DNA of 64,000 bases, taken from an uncultured Faecalibacterium sp. (GTDB taxonomy: Bacteria; Bacillota; Clostridia; Oscillospirales; Ruminococcaceae). The stretch spans positions 82,704-146,703 of the forward strand of contig CAKTEM010000005.1 in NCBI GenBank assembly GCA_934548045.1. The letters run 5' to 3'. Positions 30,834-39,400 of the stretch are shown here, piece after piece; the first letter of the stretch is position 1; each line of letters begins with the position of its first letter. The position numbers and the translations under genes are program-made. The notes under the pieces were generated by a model. It saw nothing but the letters and a program-made list of their open reading frames with translations, was not told the DNA's origin and searched no databases.

Positions 30834-32020
30834 TGGATTACGATAAACTGATCGCGCCTGCCGCAAAAGAGATGCGGCCTTCCGGTATCCGCAAATTCTT
30901 CGACCTCGCCGCCGAGATGCCCGAGTGCATCAGCCTTGGCGTCGGCGAGCCGGATTTCAAGACCCCGTGGGCTGTCCGGGAAGCCGGCATCGAGAGCCTT
31001 GAGCATGGCCGCACCCGTTACACCTCCAACGCCGGTCTGAAAGAGCTGCGTGTTGAAATTGCCAAGTATCTCGAACGCCGTCTGGGCCTGAAATACGACC
31101 CGGTCAGTCAGGTGCTGGTGACGGTCGGCGGCAGCGAAGCCATCGACATGTGCATCCGCACGCTGGTCGAGCCGGGCGATGAGGTCATCATCCCGGAACC
31201 CTGCTTCGTCTGCTACGAGCCGATCACCACCCTGTCCGGCGGTGTGCCGGTGCATGTGGCCTGCTATCAGGAGGACGAATTCCGTCTCCGCGCGGACGCC
31301 CTGAAAGCGGCCATCACCCCCAAGACGAAGCTGCTCATCATGCCCTTCCCGAACAACCCGACCGGCGCAGTTATGGAACGGGAAGACCTCGAAGTCATTG
31401 CCGATGTTCTGCGCGGCACCAACATCATGGTCCTGTCGGATGAAATTTACGCTGAGCTGAACTATGGCCTGCGTCCGCATGTCTCCATCGCGTCTCTGCC
31501 CGGCATGGCGGAACGCACCATCGTGGTGAATGGCTTCTCCAAGACATACGCCATGACCGGCTGGCGTCTGGGCTACGCCTGCGGCCCGGCTCCGGTCATT
31601 AAAATCATGACGAAGATCCACCAGAGTGCCATCATGAGCGCGCCCACCACCAGCCAGTATGCGGCCATCACTGCCCTGAAGGACTGCGACGGCGAGATTG
31701 ACCGGATGCGTGACGAGTACAATATGCGCCGCCGTCTGGTCGTGCGCGGCTTCAACGAGATGGGCCTGACCTGCTTCGAGCCGAGAGGTGCGTTCTATGC
31801 TTTCCCCTGCATCAAGTCCACGGGGATGAGCAGTCAGGAGTTCTGCACCAAGCTGCTGGAACAGAAGCACGTCGCCATCATCCCGGGCGATGCCTTTGGC
31901 GTGTCCGGCGAGGGCTACTGCCGTGTGTCCTACGCTTACTCGGTGGAACATCTGACTGAGGCGTTGAAGCGCATCCGGGAGTTCCTGAAAGAGATCGGCG
32001 TCAACAGCGGCGAACAATAA
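30833..32020 (+). CDS. Class I/II aminotransferase (PLP-dependent)
   Basis: This 395-residue enzyme has the fold-type I aminotransferase pattern: SLGVGEPDFKTP near 33-44, TRYTSNAGLKELR, PNNPTGAVM near 174, SDEIYAEL and the PLP-binding Lys237 in NGFSKTYAMTGWRLGY. The likely substrates are aspartate, an aromatic or another amino acid; the sequence does not settle this. An upstream in-frame ATG lies inside the regulator gene; the ATG at 30833 overlapping its stop is the better start. It is translationally coupled to the Lrp regulator. Confidence 0.92.
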   Translation: MDYDKLIAPAAKEMRPSGIRKFFDLAAEMPECISLGVGEPDFKTPWAVREAGIESLEHGRTRYTSNAGLKELRVEIAKYLERRLGLKYDPVSQVLVTVGGSEAIDMCIRTLVEPGDEVIIPEPCFVCYEPITTLSGGVPVHVACYQEDEFRLRADALKAAITPKTKLLIMPFPNNPTGAVMEREDLEVIADVLRGTNIMVLSDEIYAELNYGLRPHVSIASLPGMAERTIVVNGFSKTYAMTGWRLGYACGPAPVIKIMTKIHQSAIMSAPTTSQYAAITALKDCDGEIDRMRDEYNMRRRLVVRGFNEMGLTCFEPRGAFYAFPCIKSTGMSSQEFCTKLLEQKHVAIIPGDAFGVSGEGYCRVSYAYSVEHLTEALKRIREFLKEIGVNSGEQ

Positions 32021-32045
32021 GGCAAAAAAGAGGAGGAGACTTTCT

Positions 32046-32933
32046 GTGGCAAAACTGAATCGTGTGACCGTTCTTGCACCGGCAAAGCTGAATCTGGCAC
32101 TGGATGTCGTCGGCCTGCTGCCGAACGGCTATCATAACCTCGATATGACGATGCAGGCCATCTCCCTGTATGAACGGGTCGTCCTGAGCCGGAGCAGCGG
32201 CCTGAACCTGTCTCTGCCCGGCAGCCCGGTCGCGGCAAACGACAGCAACACCGCCATCAAAGCAGCCATTGCGTTCTTCCGGTATACCGGCCTGCTGGCA
32301 GGTGTCGATATCACGGTGTATAAAAATGTTCCGGTGCGCGCTGGTATGGCCGGCGGCAGTGCTGACGCCGCCGCTGTCCTCGTGGGCCTGAACGCCCTCT
32401 ACGGTGCAAAGCTCTCCATGAGCGAACTCTGCGCACTGGGCGCGAAGATCGGCGCGGATGTTCCGTTTGCTCTGATGGGCGGCACCTGCCGGGTGCAGGG
32501 CGTGGGTGACGTGATGAAAGCCCTGCCGCCGATGCCGGATTGCTGGTTTACGGTCGTCATGCCCGATTACGGCGTCTCGACCCCGGAGGCCTTTGCCGCT
32601 TACGATAAAGTCGGAAGCTCTGTTCATCCCGACTGTGAAGCGCAGGAAAAGGCCATCCGTGCCGAAGATCTGGCCGGAGTCTGTGCTGCCGCCGGAAACG
32701 CGCTGGAAGAGTGCAGCGGCGCACGGGATAACGAGGCCATCAAGGATGCGCTGAAAGAGCATGGTGCCATCACCGCCTTGATGACCGGCAGCGGTGCGGC
32801 GGTGTTCGGCATCTTCACCGACGAAGCTTCTGCCCGTGCTGCAGCGAGTACGGTCAAGAAAAAGTGGCCGCAGGTCTATGTGGCTCAGCCGGACAAGGGC
32901 GGCGCACGGGTCATTTCGCCGCGAGGTTTCTAA
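32046..32933 (+). CDS. ispE: 4-diphosphocytidyl-2-C-methyl-D-erythritol kinase
   Basis: This 295-residue GHMP-family kinase performs the fourth step of the non-mevalonate isoprenoid pathway. It shows APAKLNLALDVVGLLPNGYHNLDMTMQAI at about 10-38, the ATP-binding PVRAGMAGGSADAAAVL near 96-112 and MTGSGAAVFGIF near 246. It starts with GTG after GAGGAGGAG. It is 25 bases after the aminotransferase gene and so may be in the same transcript, which would end at the hairpin 32944-32993. Confidence 0.94.
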   Translation: MAKLNRVTVLAPAKLNLALDVVGLLPNGYHNLDMTMQAISLYERVVLSRSSGLNLSLPGSPVAANDSNTAIKAAIAFFRYTGLLAGVDITVYKNVPVRAGMAGGSADAAAVLVGLNALYGAKLSMSELCALGAKIGADVPFALMGGTCRVQGVGDVMKALPPMPDCWFTVVMPDYGVSTPEAFAAYDKVGSSVHPDCEAQEKAIRAEDLAGVCAAAGNALEECSGARDNEAIKDALKEHGAITALMTGSGAAVFGIFTDEASARAAASTVKKKWPQVYVAQPDKGGARVISPRGF

Positions 32934-32943
32934 GAAACGAATA

Positions 32944-32993
32944 ACCCTCCTTCTGCCGGGGCAGACTATCCCCAAAGGAAGGAGGGTCTTTTT
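32944..32993 (+). terminator. Terminator hairpin whose 3' arm is the ribosome binding site of the DUF378 gene
   Basis: ACCCTCCTTC (32944-32953) pairs with GAAGGAGGGT (32978-32987) with an inner GGGG/CCCC stem, followed by CTTTTTG. The 3' arm contains AAGGAGG, the Shine-Dalgarno site of the GTG start at 32994. The hairpin should end ispE transcripts and hide the next start. Confidence 0.85.
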
Positions 32994-33191
32994 GTGCAGA
33001 CCTTTTATAAAATTTGCTTGATTCTGATAATCGTCGGCGGTATCAACTGGGGTCTTGTTGGATTGTTCCAGTTCGATTTTGTCGGCTGGCTTCTGGGCGG
33101 CAGCAGTTCCATCTGGTCGCGCATCGTCTTCACACTGGTCGGCGTGGCGGCGATATGCGACATCCCGGGACTGTTCGCAGACGAAGAGTAG
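32994..33191 (+). CDS. Small DUF378 membrane protein
   Basis: This 65-residue protein has two membrane spans and the DUF378 pattern INWGLVGLFQFDFVGWLLGG at about 17-36 with a second span IVFTLVGVAAICDI. Function of the family is unknown. It starts with GTG; the ribosome binding site sits in the 3' arm of a terminator hairpin. The stop codon TAG is formed by the first bases of a composite repeat, and the orthologue's natural end may therefore differ. Confidence 0.85.
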   Translation: MQTFYKICLILIIVGGINWGLVGLFQFDFVGWLLGGSSSIWSRIVFTLVGVAAICDIPGLFADEE

Positions 33192-33437
33192 CCCTCTCAG
33201 GCGCATGTGCGCCAGCTCTCCCAGAGGGAGAGCCTTTGGCATATCGGAGATGCTTATGCAAATTGAGCGAAGCACTCAGTAACACAAAATGCCGAGCCCT
33301 GTTGTCCGGATTCACTGGTTCGATGCCGTAAATCCAGACCGCAAGGCCCGGCAACTTTTTTATTTGACACATAAACTTGACCGGCCTGCCAATGGCTCTC
33401 CCTTTGGGAGAGCTGGCTGCGAAGCAGACTGAGAGGG
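33189..33437. repeat. Composite repeat element 2 (inverted units around a hairpin core)
   Basis: The left unit starts TAGCCCTCTCAGGCGCATGTGCGCC, then AGCTCTCCC.GGGAGAGC and TTTGGCA; the right unit (about 33373-33437) reads CCTGCCAATGGCTCTCCC.GGGAGAGCT, a variable hairpin and GACTGAGAGGG. The core hairpin at 33291-33361 is related to that of element 1. The outer bases supply stop codons to the genes on both sides. No gene is seen inside. Confidence 0.78.
33291..33361 (+). repeat. Hairpin core of composite element 2
   Basis: GCCGAGCC.TG..GTC.GGATT at the left pairs with AATCC.GAC..CA.GGCCCGGC at the right, followed by AACTTTTTT. It looks like an intrinsic terminator and shares CCAGACCGCAAGGCC with fragments at 34092-34109 and, reversed, 47311-47325. 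Confidence 0.7.
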
Positions 33438-34058
33438 TTACCAGTCCATCAAATCGGGCAGAGTCAGCGTCTCATCCGAGCAGTGTGGGTCGGACGAATC
33501 GCCGGAAGAGGATGCTTTCTCGACTTCCCGGGCAAGCTCGCAGATGGAGGTGCAGTCATCGGGCAGGTCAGTCTGCGTCCGGCCGGAGTGGGTGAACAAA
33601 ATCTTTCCCTCCGGGCCGAGGATGAGGGTCAGCGGCAAAATCTGTGGTGCAGTGCGGTCGTACTGATATCCGGCATCCTTCGCTGCCTTATAAATTTTCT
33701 GTGCGGCAAAGCTCCAGCTCAGCAGGCCCTTGCTCTGTTCGACACCCAGATAGCTGTACAGAACGCCGGAACCATCGCAGATGACCGGGAAGGGGAACTC
33801 CGAGCCACGGGTCGCAGCGGCGACATCCTGCGCCGACGAGCGGACGATACAGGCCAGCCGGACACTGCGCAGGGCCGGCAGAGTCTTCAGGTAACGGGTG
33901 ATGTACTCCCGGCTGACCGGATGGTCGAACCCGGGCAGGAAAATCATGCACAGGGGGCGTTCACCCTCGCACAGGGCATAAAAGTCATTTCCCGGAGTCG
34001 TGGGAGTGTCGTAGGTAAAACGTGGGATCGAAGTTCCGACCAGATGCTCGGATTTCAT
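33438..34058 (-). CDS. Peroxiredoxin-fold (AhpC/TSA-like) protein lacking the peroxidatic cysteine
   Basis: This 206-residue protein looks like a degenerate AhpC/TSA or redoxin domain: PRFTYDTPTTPGNDFYAL at the start, CMIFLPGFDHPVSREYITRYL where peroxiredoxins have a PxxxTPVC loop, then PVICDGSGVLYSYLGV and LPLTLILGPEGKILFTHSGR. The peroxidatic Cys is replaced by Ser, so peroxidase activity by the usual route is unlikely. No signal peptide is seen. Start is uncertain: ATG 34058 or GTG 34070. The stop codon TAA is made by the end of composite element 2. Confidence 0.65.
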   Translation of the reverse strand: MKSEHLVGTSIPRFTYDTPTTPGNDFYALCEGERPLCMIFLPGFDHPVSREYITRYLKTLPALRSVRLACIVRSSAQDVAAATRGSEFPFPVICDGSGVLYSYLGVEQSKGLLSWSFAAQKIYKAAKDAGYQYDRTAPQILPLTLILGPEGKILFTHSGRTQTDLPDDCTSICELAREVEKASSSGDSSDPHCSDETLTLPDLMDW

Positions 34059-34084
34059 GCCGCAATACACATCCTTCCAAATGC

Positions 34085-34250
34085 CGTAAATCCAGACCGC
34101 GAGGCCCGGTACTTAACATAAAAAGTTCAGACCTGCCCGGCTTGCCAATGGCTCCCCCTTCGAGGAAAGACTCCCTCCGGTCGGAGGGAGATGTCGCAAT
34201 AGCGACAGAGAGAGGTCTCTGGCGAGCGTAGCGAGACTGAGAGGGCTATA
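34085..34250 (+). repeat. Expanded repeat unit with core fragment
   Basis: A core fragment (TAAATCCAGACCGCGAGGCCCGG) is followed by CAGACCTGCCCGGCTTGCCAATGGCTCCC, then an enlarged variable part with extra hairpins (CTCCCTCCG/CGGAGGGAG, TCGCAATAGCGA, GCGAGCGTAGCGAG) and the end GACTGAGAGGGCTA. It belongs to the same family but with insertions. No gene is supported here. Confidence 0.65.
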
Positions 34251-34251
34251 A

Positions 34252-34294
34252 AAAAATCCACACACTGCCTCTTTGCAGAGGACAGCGGTGGATG
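34252..34294 (-). terminator. Minus-strand terminator downstream of the probable 6S RNA
   Basis: On the minus strand ATCCAC.GCTG.CCTCT pairs with AGAGG.CAGTGTGTGGAT, followed by TTTTTTT. Confidence 0.85.
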
Positions 34295-34313
34295 CATTTC
34301 TATAAAAAGATCC

Positions 34314-34504
34314 CGCCCGGTCGTCTGCGGTCAATCAAACCTACCCTTGCGGACAGGTGGGTACCCTGTCTCCGGATTCACGCTTCCTCATCGAGCCTCC
34401 GGGGTCGAGCCCACGGCGGGGAGGTCTGCAATCGGCCGGCGAACGCCGGGTTCCCGTTGAATGATTAGTAGGATCATATAAACCGCAACAAATCGAGCCG
34501 GGCA
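34314..34504 (-). ncRNA. ssrS: Structured small RNA, probably 6S RNA
   Basis: A G+C-rich, non-coding stretch of about 190 bases on the minus strand can close on itself: GCCCGG and TTGCGGT at the 5' end pair with ACCGC and CCGGGC at the 3' end. Inside are CCGGCG/CGCCGG and CCGGA/TCCGG hairpins, and GGAGACAGGGTACCCACCT followed by a small hairpin and GATTGACC. Length, terminal stem and the 3' hairpin are those of 6S RNA, the inhibitor of sigma-A RNA polymerase. The family call is from memory of such sequences and needs a covariance search. It lies 38 bases after DUF1292 on the same strand. Confidence 0.6.
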
Positions 34505-34542
34505 GGAAGTCTTGCCGGGTAATTTGTCTGGAAAAATCGAAC

Positions 34543-34857
34543 TTACTCGATCTCGAACTGGTCGCTCAGACGCTTCTCAAACAGTTTGCTGACTTCCAGC
34601 AGAACCTCGTCGTCCTCCACGACATCCAGATATTCGCCTTCGTCGTCCTCGCCGACGCTCAGGATGACCAGCTGGGCGTCCTCGTCCAGGTCTTCCTCGT
34701 TCTCGGCGTATTCGACAACGGCCAGATAGTGTACGCCCTTATGGTCCAGCGCGTCGATCACCTCAAAAGTGACTTCGTTGCCGTCCTCATCCTCAAGGGT
34801 CATCAGATCGGGCTGATATTCCTCTTCGGCGTTCGGGTTCTTGATCTCTTCAGCCAT
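34543..34857 (-). CDS. DUF1292 (YrzB-like) acidic protein
   Basis: This 104-residue, very acidic protein matches DUF1292: MTLEDEDGNEVTFEVIDALDHKGVHYLAVVEY near 22-53, followed by EDAQLVILSVGEDDEGEYLDVVEDDEV. Its function is unknown. It is usually found near ruvX, and ruvX is about 1 kb away here, with a cyclophilin-like gene in between. Start at 34857 follows AGGAG; an in-frame upstream ATG is less well placed. A strong promoter lies at 34948-34976. Confidence 0.9.
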   Translation of the reverse strand: MAEEIKNPNAEEEYQPDLMTLEDEDGNEVTFEVIDALDHKGVHYLAVVEYAENEEDLDEDAQLVILSVGEDDEGEYLDVVEDDEVLLEVSKLFEKRLSDQFEIE

Positions 34858-34947
34858 AAGTTCGTTCTCCTGATTTATCAAAAAATAAAAATTAAGATAA
34901 CAAGTCCATACACCCTGCCGCTTTTGTCTGCCGCTTGGTGTGCTTAT

Positions 34948-34976
34948 AGTGTAGCGTTTTTTTGTCCGCTCGTCAA
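34948..34976 (-). promoter_or_regulatory. Promoter of DUF1292 (and perhaps the small RNA)
   Basis: On the minus strand TTGACG (34971-34976) and TACACT (34948-34953) are 17 bases apart. Confidence 0.75.
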
Positions 34977-35048
34977 GATGCTTTTTCGCCAGAAAATAGA
35001 CAATAATTTTTCACGCATTTTCCTCTCGCGTTGCGGCCCAAGATATGG

Positions 35049-35054
35049 TATACT
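35049..35054 (+). promoter_or_regulatory. -10 box before the cyclophilin-like gene
   Basis: TATACT lies 66 bases before the start codon; no convincing -35 hexamer is seen at 16-18 bases. Confidence 0.35.
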
Positions 35055-35119
35055 TATCCCTGTATATCGACTTGAGAGGTCGTCCGACAATCTCAGGATA
35101 TGAACAAGGGGGCAGGAAT

Positions 35120-35857
35120 ATGCCAGATAAGATTTTCCGCAGGACGCTTGCCGCACTGCTGGCGGTGGGCTGCTTTGCGATGCTGACGGGATGCAGCATC
35201 TTCACCACCAAGGTCACAAAACCAGTGAAGGCCGTCTCCCGTCCGGCGGTGGAATCCGCCGAACTTCAATATACCCACCCGGCGGCAGGCGACACCATCG
35301 CGGTCTTCGATACCTCGGCCGGAACCTTCAAGGCCGTGCTTTTCCCGGCACAGGCTCCGCAGGCCTGCGATAACTTCATCGGGCTGGTGCAGTCGGGCTA
35401 CTACAACGGCCTGACCGTCACCCGGGTCGAGAAGGACTTTCTCATCGAGGCCGGGCAGGGTGCGGACGGCAAGGCGACGACCATCTGGAACGGCAGCCGC
35501 TATCCGGTGGAGGCGACGGATTCTCTTCACCACTACTCCGGCGCGCTCTGTGCCGCACCGGATTCCTCCGGCCAGCTGGCAAGCGTCTTCTATGTCGTGG
35601 ACACCCTGCCGGGCAGCGATTCGGTCACGCAGGAGCTGGTAGACCAGATGAACGCGGCATCTTACCGGGCGGAGGTCGTCAGCGTGTATCAGACCGCAGG
35701 CGGCGCGCCCTACCTCGACTACACCGACACCGTTTTCGGACAGGTGTATGAGGGAATGGAAGTCGTGGATGCCATCGGGCAGACCGGCGTGGACGAGAAC
35801 CAGAAACCGACCGAGACCATTACCATCAACAGCGTGACCATCACCACATACCAGTAA
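35120..35857 (+). CDS. Cyclophilin-type peptidyl-prolyl isomerase lipoprotein
   Basis: This 245-residue protein has a lipoprotein signal with lipobox LTGC near residue 31 and a cyclophilin domain (about 60-245). The family pattern is present but worn: TSAGTFKAVLFPAQAPQACDNFIGLVQSGYYNGLTVTRVEKDFLIEAGQ, where the catalytic Arg is kept in TRVE, and GALCAAPDSSGQLASVFYVV in place of the usual SxFFI segment. It would assist folding of exported proteins at the outer face of the membrane. The start follows AAGGGGG; the upstream in-frame ATG lacks a signal peptide context. A terminator follows at 35870-35902. Confidence 0.85.
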   Translation: MPDKIFRRTLAALLAVGCFAMLTGCSIFTTKVTKPVKAVSRPAVESAELQYTHPAAGDTIAVFDTSAGTFKAVLFPAQAPQACDNFIGLVQSGYYNGLTVTRVEKDFLIEAGQGADGKATTIWNGSRYPVEATDSLHHYSGALCAAPDSSGQLASVFYVVDTLPGSDSVTQELVDQMNAASYRAEVVSVYQTAGGAPYLDYTDTVFGQVYEGMEVVDAIGQTGVDENQKPTETITINSVTITTYQ

Positions 35858-35869
35858 CCGATAACAGAA

Positions 35870-35902
35870 AAACGAGCGGCATCAAAACCGCTCGTTTTTT
35901 GC
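35870..35902. terminator. Terminator between the cyclophilin-like gene and ruvX
   Basis: AAACGAGCGG pairs with CCGCTCGTTT, followed by TTT; A-rich bases on the other side let it serve both convergent genes. Confidence 0.85.
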
Positions 35903-35909
35903 TGTCTGC

Positions 35910-36341
35910 TCAGATCTCGCCGGGATGTTCCTTCCGCCATGCGAGATAATCTTCGAGGAGGACGGTCGCGCTCATCGAGTCGAGAACGGCTTTCCGCCGC
36001 TTGCCAAAGGTGCCGGATTCGTCCAAAATCTCGGCGGCGGAGATGGTGGTCTGCCGCTCATCCCACATCCGGACGGGGAGCTTGCTCCAATGCTCGAGGA
36101 TGCCGCCCAGCTTCCGGCTCTTCTGGGCGCGCTCGCCCTCGGTGTCGTCCATATTCAGGGGCAGGCCGAGGACGATCATCTCGGCGTTGTTGGCAGCGGC
36201 GGCTTCGCAGACCTTGGCGGCGACCTTCCGGATGGTCTTTTCGGTGATCTGCGGCTTTATGGGCGACACCAGAAACTCTCTGGCGTCGCAGATGGCGAGC
36301 CCGGTGCGGCTGTCGCCGTAATCGACGGCTAAAATTTTCAT
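35910..36341 (-). CDS. ruvX: RuvX/YqgF, RNase H-like nuclease family
   Basis: This 143-residue protein has the YqgF pattern: MKILAVDYGDSRTGLAICD at the N-terminus, VLGLPLNMDDTEGERAQ near 57-73 and WDERQTTISAAEIL near 98-111, which carry the acidic residues of the RNase H fold. The family is implicated in 16S rRNA 5' maturation and was first proposed as a Holliday junction resolvase. Length is normal. It is divergent from addB. Confidence 0.95.
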   Translation of the reverse strand: MKILAVDYGDSRTGLAICDAREFLVSPIKPQITEKTIRKVAAKVCEAAAANNAEMIVLGLPLNMDDTEGERAQKSRKLGGILEHWSKLPVRMWDERQTTISAAEILDESGTFGKRRKAVLDSMSATVLLEDYLAWRKEHPGEI

Positions 36342-36445
36342 GAAACGTCCTTTCTGTACGGGTGTTTTTTTTCAGTTTACCACAGAATAGAAGTTCTTGC
36401 AATTTTGTGATACAATAGACCCAGATTTTGCGAGGGAGGTTGGCA

Positions 36446-39400
36446 ATGCTCAAACTGGTTTTAGGAGGCTCCGGCAGCGGCAAGACGACCCTGCTGTATG
36501 AGCAGATAAAAGCCCGGGCGAAGGCCGGTCAGCGCAGCATCCTGCTGGTGCCGGAACAATTCACCTCGGCCACTGAGGCGCGCATCTACCGGGAACTCGG
36601 CGACGCGCTGTCGGCGAATGTTGAGAGCTTTTCGTTCACGAGTCTGGCCGAAAAGATTTTGTCCACCGAGGGCGGCGAGGCGGTGCAGACCCTGACCGAT
36701 GCAGGCCGGGCGGTGCTGGTGCGCCGCGCGCTCGAGGAATTACAGGACAATGTCCACTATTACTACCGCCACCGCCGGAGTGCGGCGTTCTGTCAGATGG
36801 CGTCCGAGACCATCGACGAGCTGAAGAGCGCAGGCCTGTCCGGCGACCAGTTGGCCTCCCTTGCGGAGAACTGCGGCGCGGAGCGCGGCAAGCTGGCAGA
36901 GCTGGCGTTGATTTTCAAGGGCTATGAGACCTTGCTGGCGCATACTGGCATGGACCCGGCCGACCGCCTCGAACTGGCGGCGGCACGGCTCGAAGATGCC
37001 CTTGCACGGGGCGAGCTGCCGGGATTTTTGAAAGACCGTGCGGTCTTCATTGACGAGTTCGATACCTTCAACGCCCCGAAAAAGCGTCTCATGGGCGCGA
37101 TGCTGGCAGCTCTGCCGACGGTCACGGTCGCTCTTTGCGACGACGGCACCCCGATGATCCCGGGCGATTTGGGCCTGTTCTCGGGCGCAAAGCAGGTGGC
37201 GGCACAGCTGCGCCAGCTGGCGCGGAAAAACGGTGCCGAGGTCGCCGCACCCATTCTGCTCCGCCGGGATGTCCGGCACAAAAATGCGCCCGGTCTTGCG
37301 GCATTGACTGAGATTCTGGAGACCGGCAGCTGTGAGCCGCTGGACGATCCTGCACCGGAAGTGCATATCTTTGCCGCACCCAGCCGGGAGGAAGAAGCCC
37401 GTGCTGCCGCCGGTGCCATCCGCCGCCTGATGCGGCAGGGTGTCCGGTGTGAAAAAATCGCAGTCGTCTGCCGCGATATCTCGAAATACCGCGCGGCGGT
37501 GCGGTACGAGTTCCGGATGGCGGAGATCCCCCTCTACTGCGATGAGCCGACGACGCCGGAGTTCAGCGCGCCGGCCGCCGCTGTCCGCGCCCTGCTCGCG
37601 CTGGCACGGGGAGCCGAGATGACCGAGCAGCTGACCGCCCTCGCCAAGACCGGCCTCTGTCAGCTGACAGAGGAACAGGTCTGCGCCCTCGAAAACTACG
37701 CCTTTACATGGTCGCCGACGGCCTCGGCGTGGCGCGAGGAGTTCAAGAAAAGCCCGAAGGGTTTCGGCGGACGGGAGCTGACCGAAGAAGACCTGAAAAA
37801 TCAGCAGGATGCCGAGACAGCCCGGAAACTGCTGATGGATGCCGTGGATGAGATGCGCGGCAAAGTCCGGAACGCCAACGCCGAACAGATCAGCCGGGCG
37901 ATTTATTTCTGCCTGAAAAAGCTGGGCGCGGAGGAACAGCAGGCCGCACAGGTCGAGTCCATCCGTGCCGAGCGCGGCATCCCGGCGGCAGAGGAAGCCG
38001 CCCGGGAGTGGAATGTCGTGATGGGTCTGCTCAACGAGATGGCTCAGCTGCTGGGCAATCAGACCGTGACCATCCCCGAGTACGAAGACCTGTTCGGCCT
38101 GATTTTGCGCTCATCCGACCTCGGCCACATTCCGCAGACGCTGGATGCTGTCGTGCTTGCCAGCGCAGGCAAGATGCGTCTGGATGACCCGGATTATGTC
38201 TTTGTGCTGGGTCTGGCGGAGGGCGAGTTCCCGACCGCGCCCGGCGAGAGCGGCCTGCTGACCCATGCCGACCGCGACGCCCTGATGGCAAATCAGATCG
38301 ACCTGCCCGACTGCTTTGAAAACCGCGTCGTCCGCGAACAGGTCTGCTTCTATAAGGCTCTGACTGCCCCGGCAAAAGAGCTGTGGATGAGCTGGCCGAA
38401 AGGCGCAGGTCTGACCCTCTGCGCGGCACTGGAACCCATCGTGGACGCGCTGAGCCCACAGCCGCCGGAGCTGGAACTGGCTGACCTTGCCGCCACTCCT
38501 GCCGACGGTCTGGACTGTCTGGGCGGCGGCTGGGACCTGACCGACACCGAGCGCGTCAGCCTGACCGAAGCCCTCCGGACGCCCGGCGAAGAGGAGCCGG
38601 AAGGCTTGAAGCTCCTGCGCCGGATGGCGTCGAATCCGCCGAAAAAAATCAGCGACCTGCACTCGCTGGAAGACCTGCTGGGGCGTCGACTCCGCATCTC
38701 GCCCAGCCAGCTGGAAAAATACTACACCTGCCGGTATGGGTACTTTTTGCAGTATGTGCTGGGCCTGAAACCGCGCCGCCGGGCCGAGCTGAGTGCCGAC
38801 CAGAGCGGCACCCTGATGCACTGGGTGCTGCAGATGGCCCTTGATCCGAACCCCGGCCCGGACAATCCCTGTGCGCAGATGATGGAACCCTTCACCGAAC
38901 TGGACGACGAAGCCATTGCGACGCTGGCGTCCATGCTGGTGGATGAATACGCCCGGCAATATCTGCCCGAGGATACCGCCCGGTTCGCGTACCTGCTCTC
39001 CCGGCTGAAAAAGAGCATGACGAGCCTGCTGTGCTATCTGCGCGACGAACAGCGGCAGAGCAGCTTTCGTCCGGTGGCCTGCGAGCTGAAGATCGGCGGC
39101 GGAGAGGATGCTGTGCCGTCGCAGGTCTATCGCCTGTCGGATGGCCGAACCGTCCAGCTTATCGGAACCGTGGACCGCGCCGACGAGTGGGTGGAAGAGG
39201 ATGGTACGCGCTGGGTGCGTGTCGTGGACTACAAGACCGGCTCGAAAAAGCTCGACCTGAAAGAGGTCTACTGCGGTCTGGACTGTCAGATGCTGCTCTA
39301 CCTGTTCAGCCTGACCCGGGATAAGAGCGGACGCTTCACCGGCGCGGAGCCGGCTGGCGTCCTCTATCTGCTGGCAGACCCGGCCCCTGAGACGACGACC

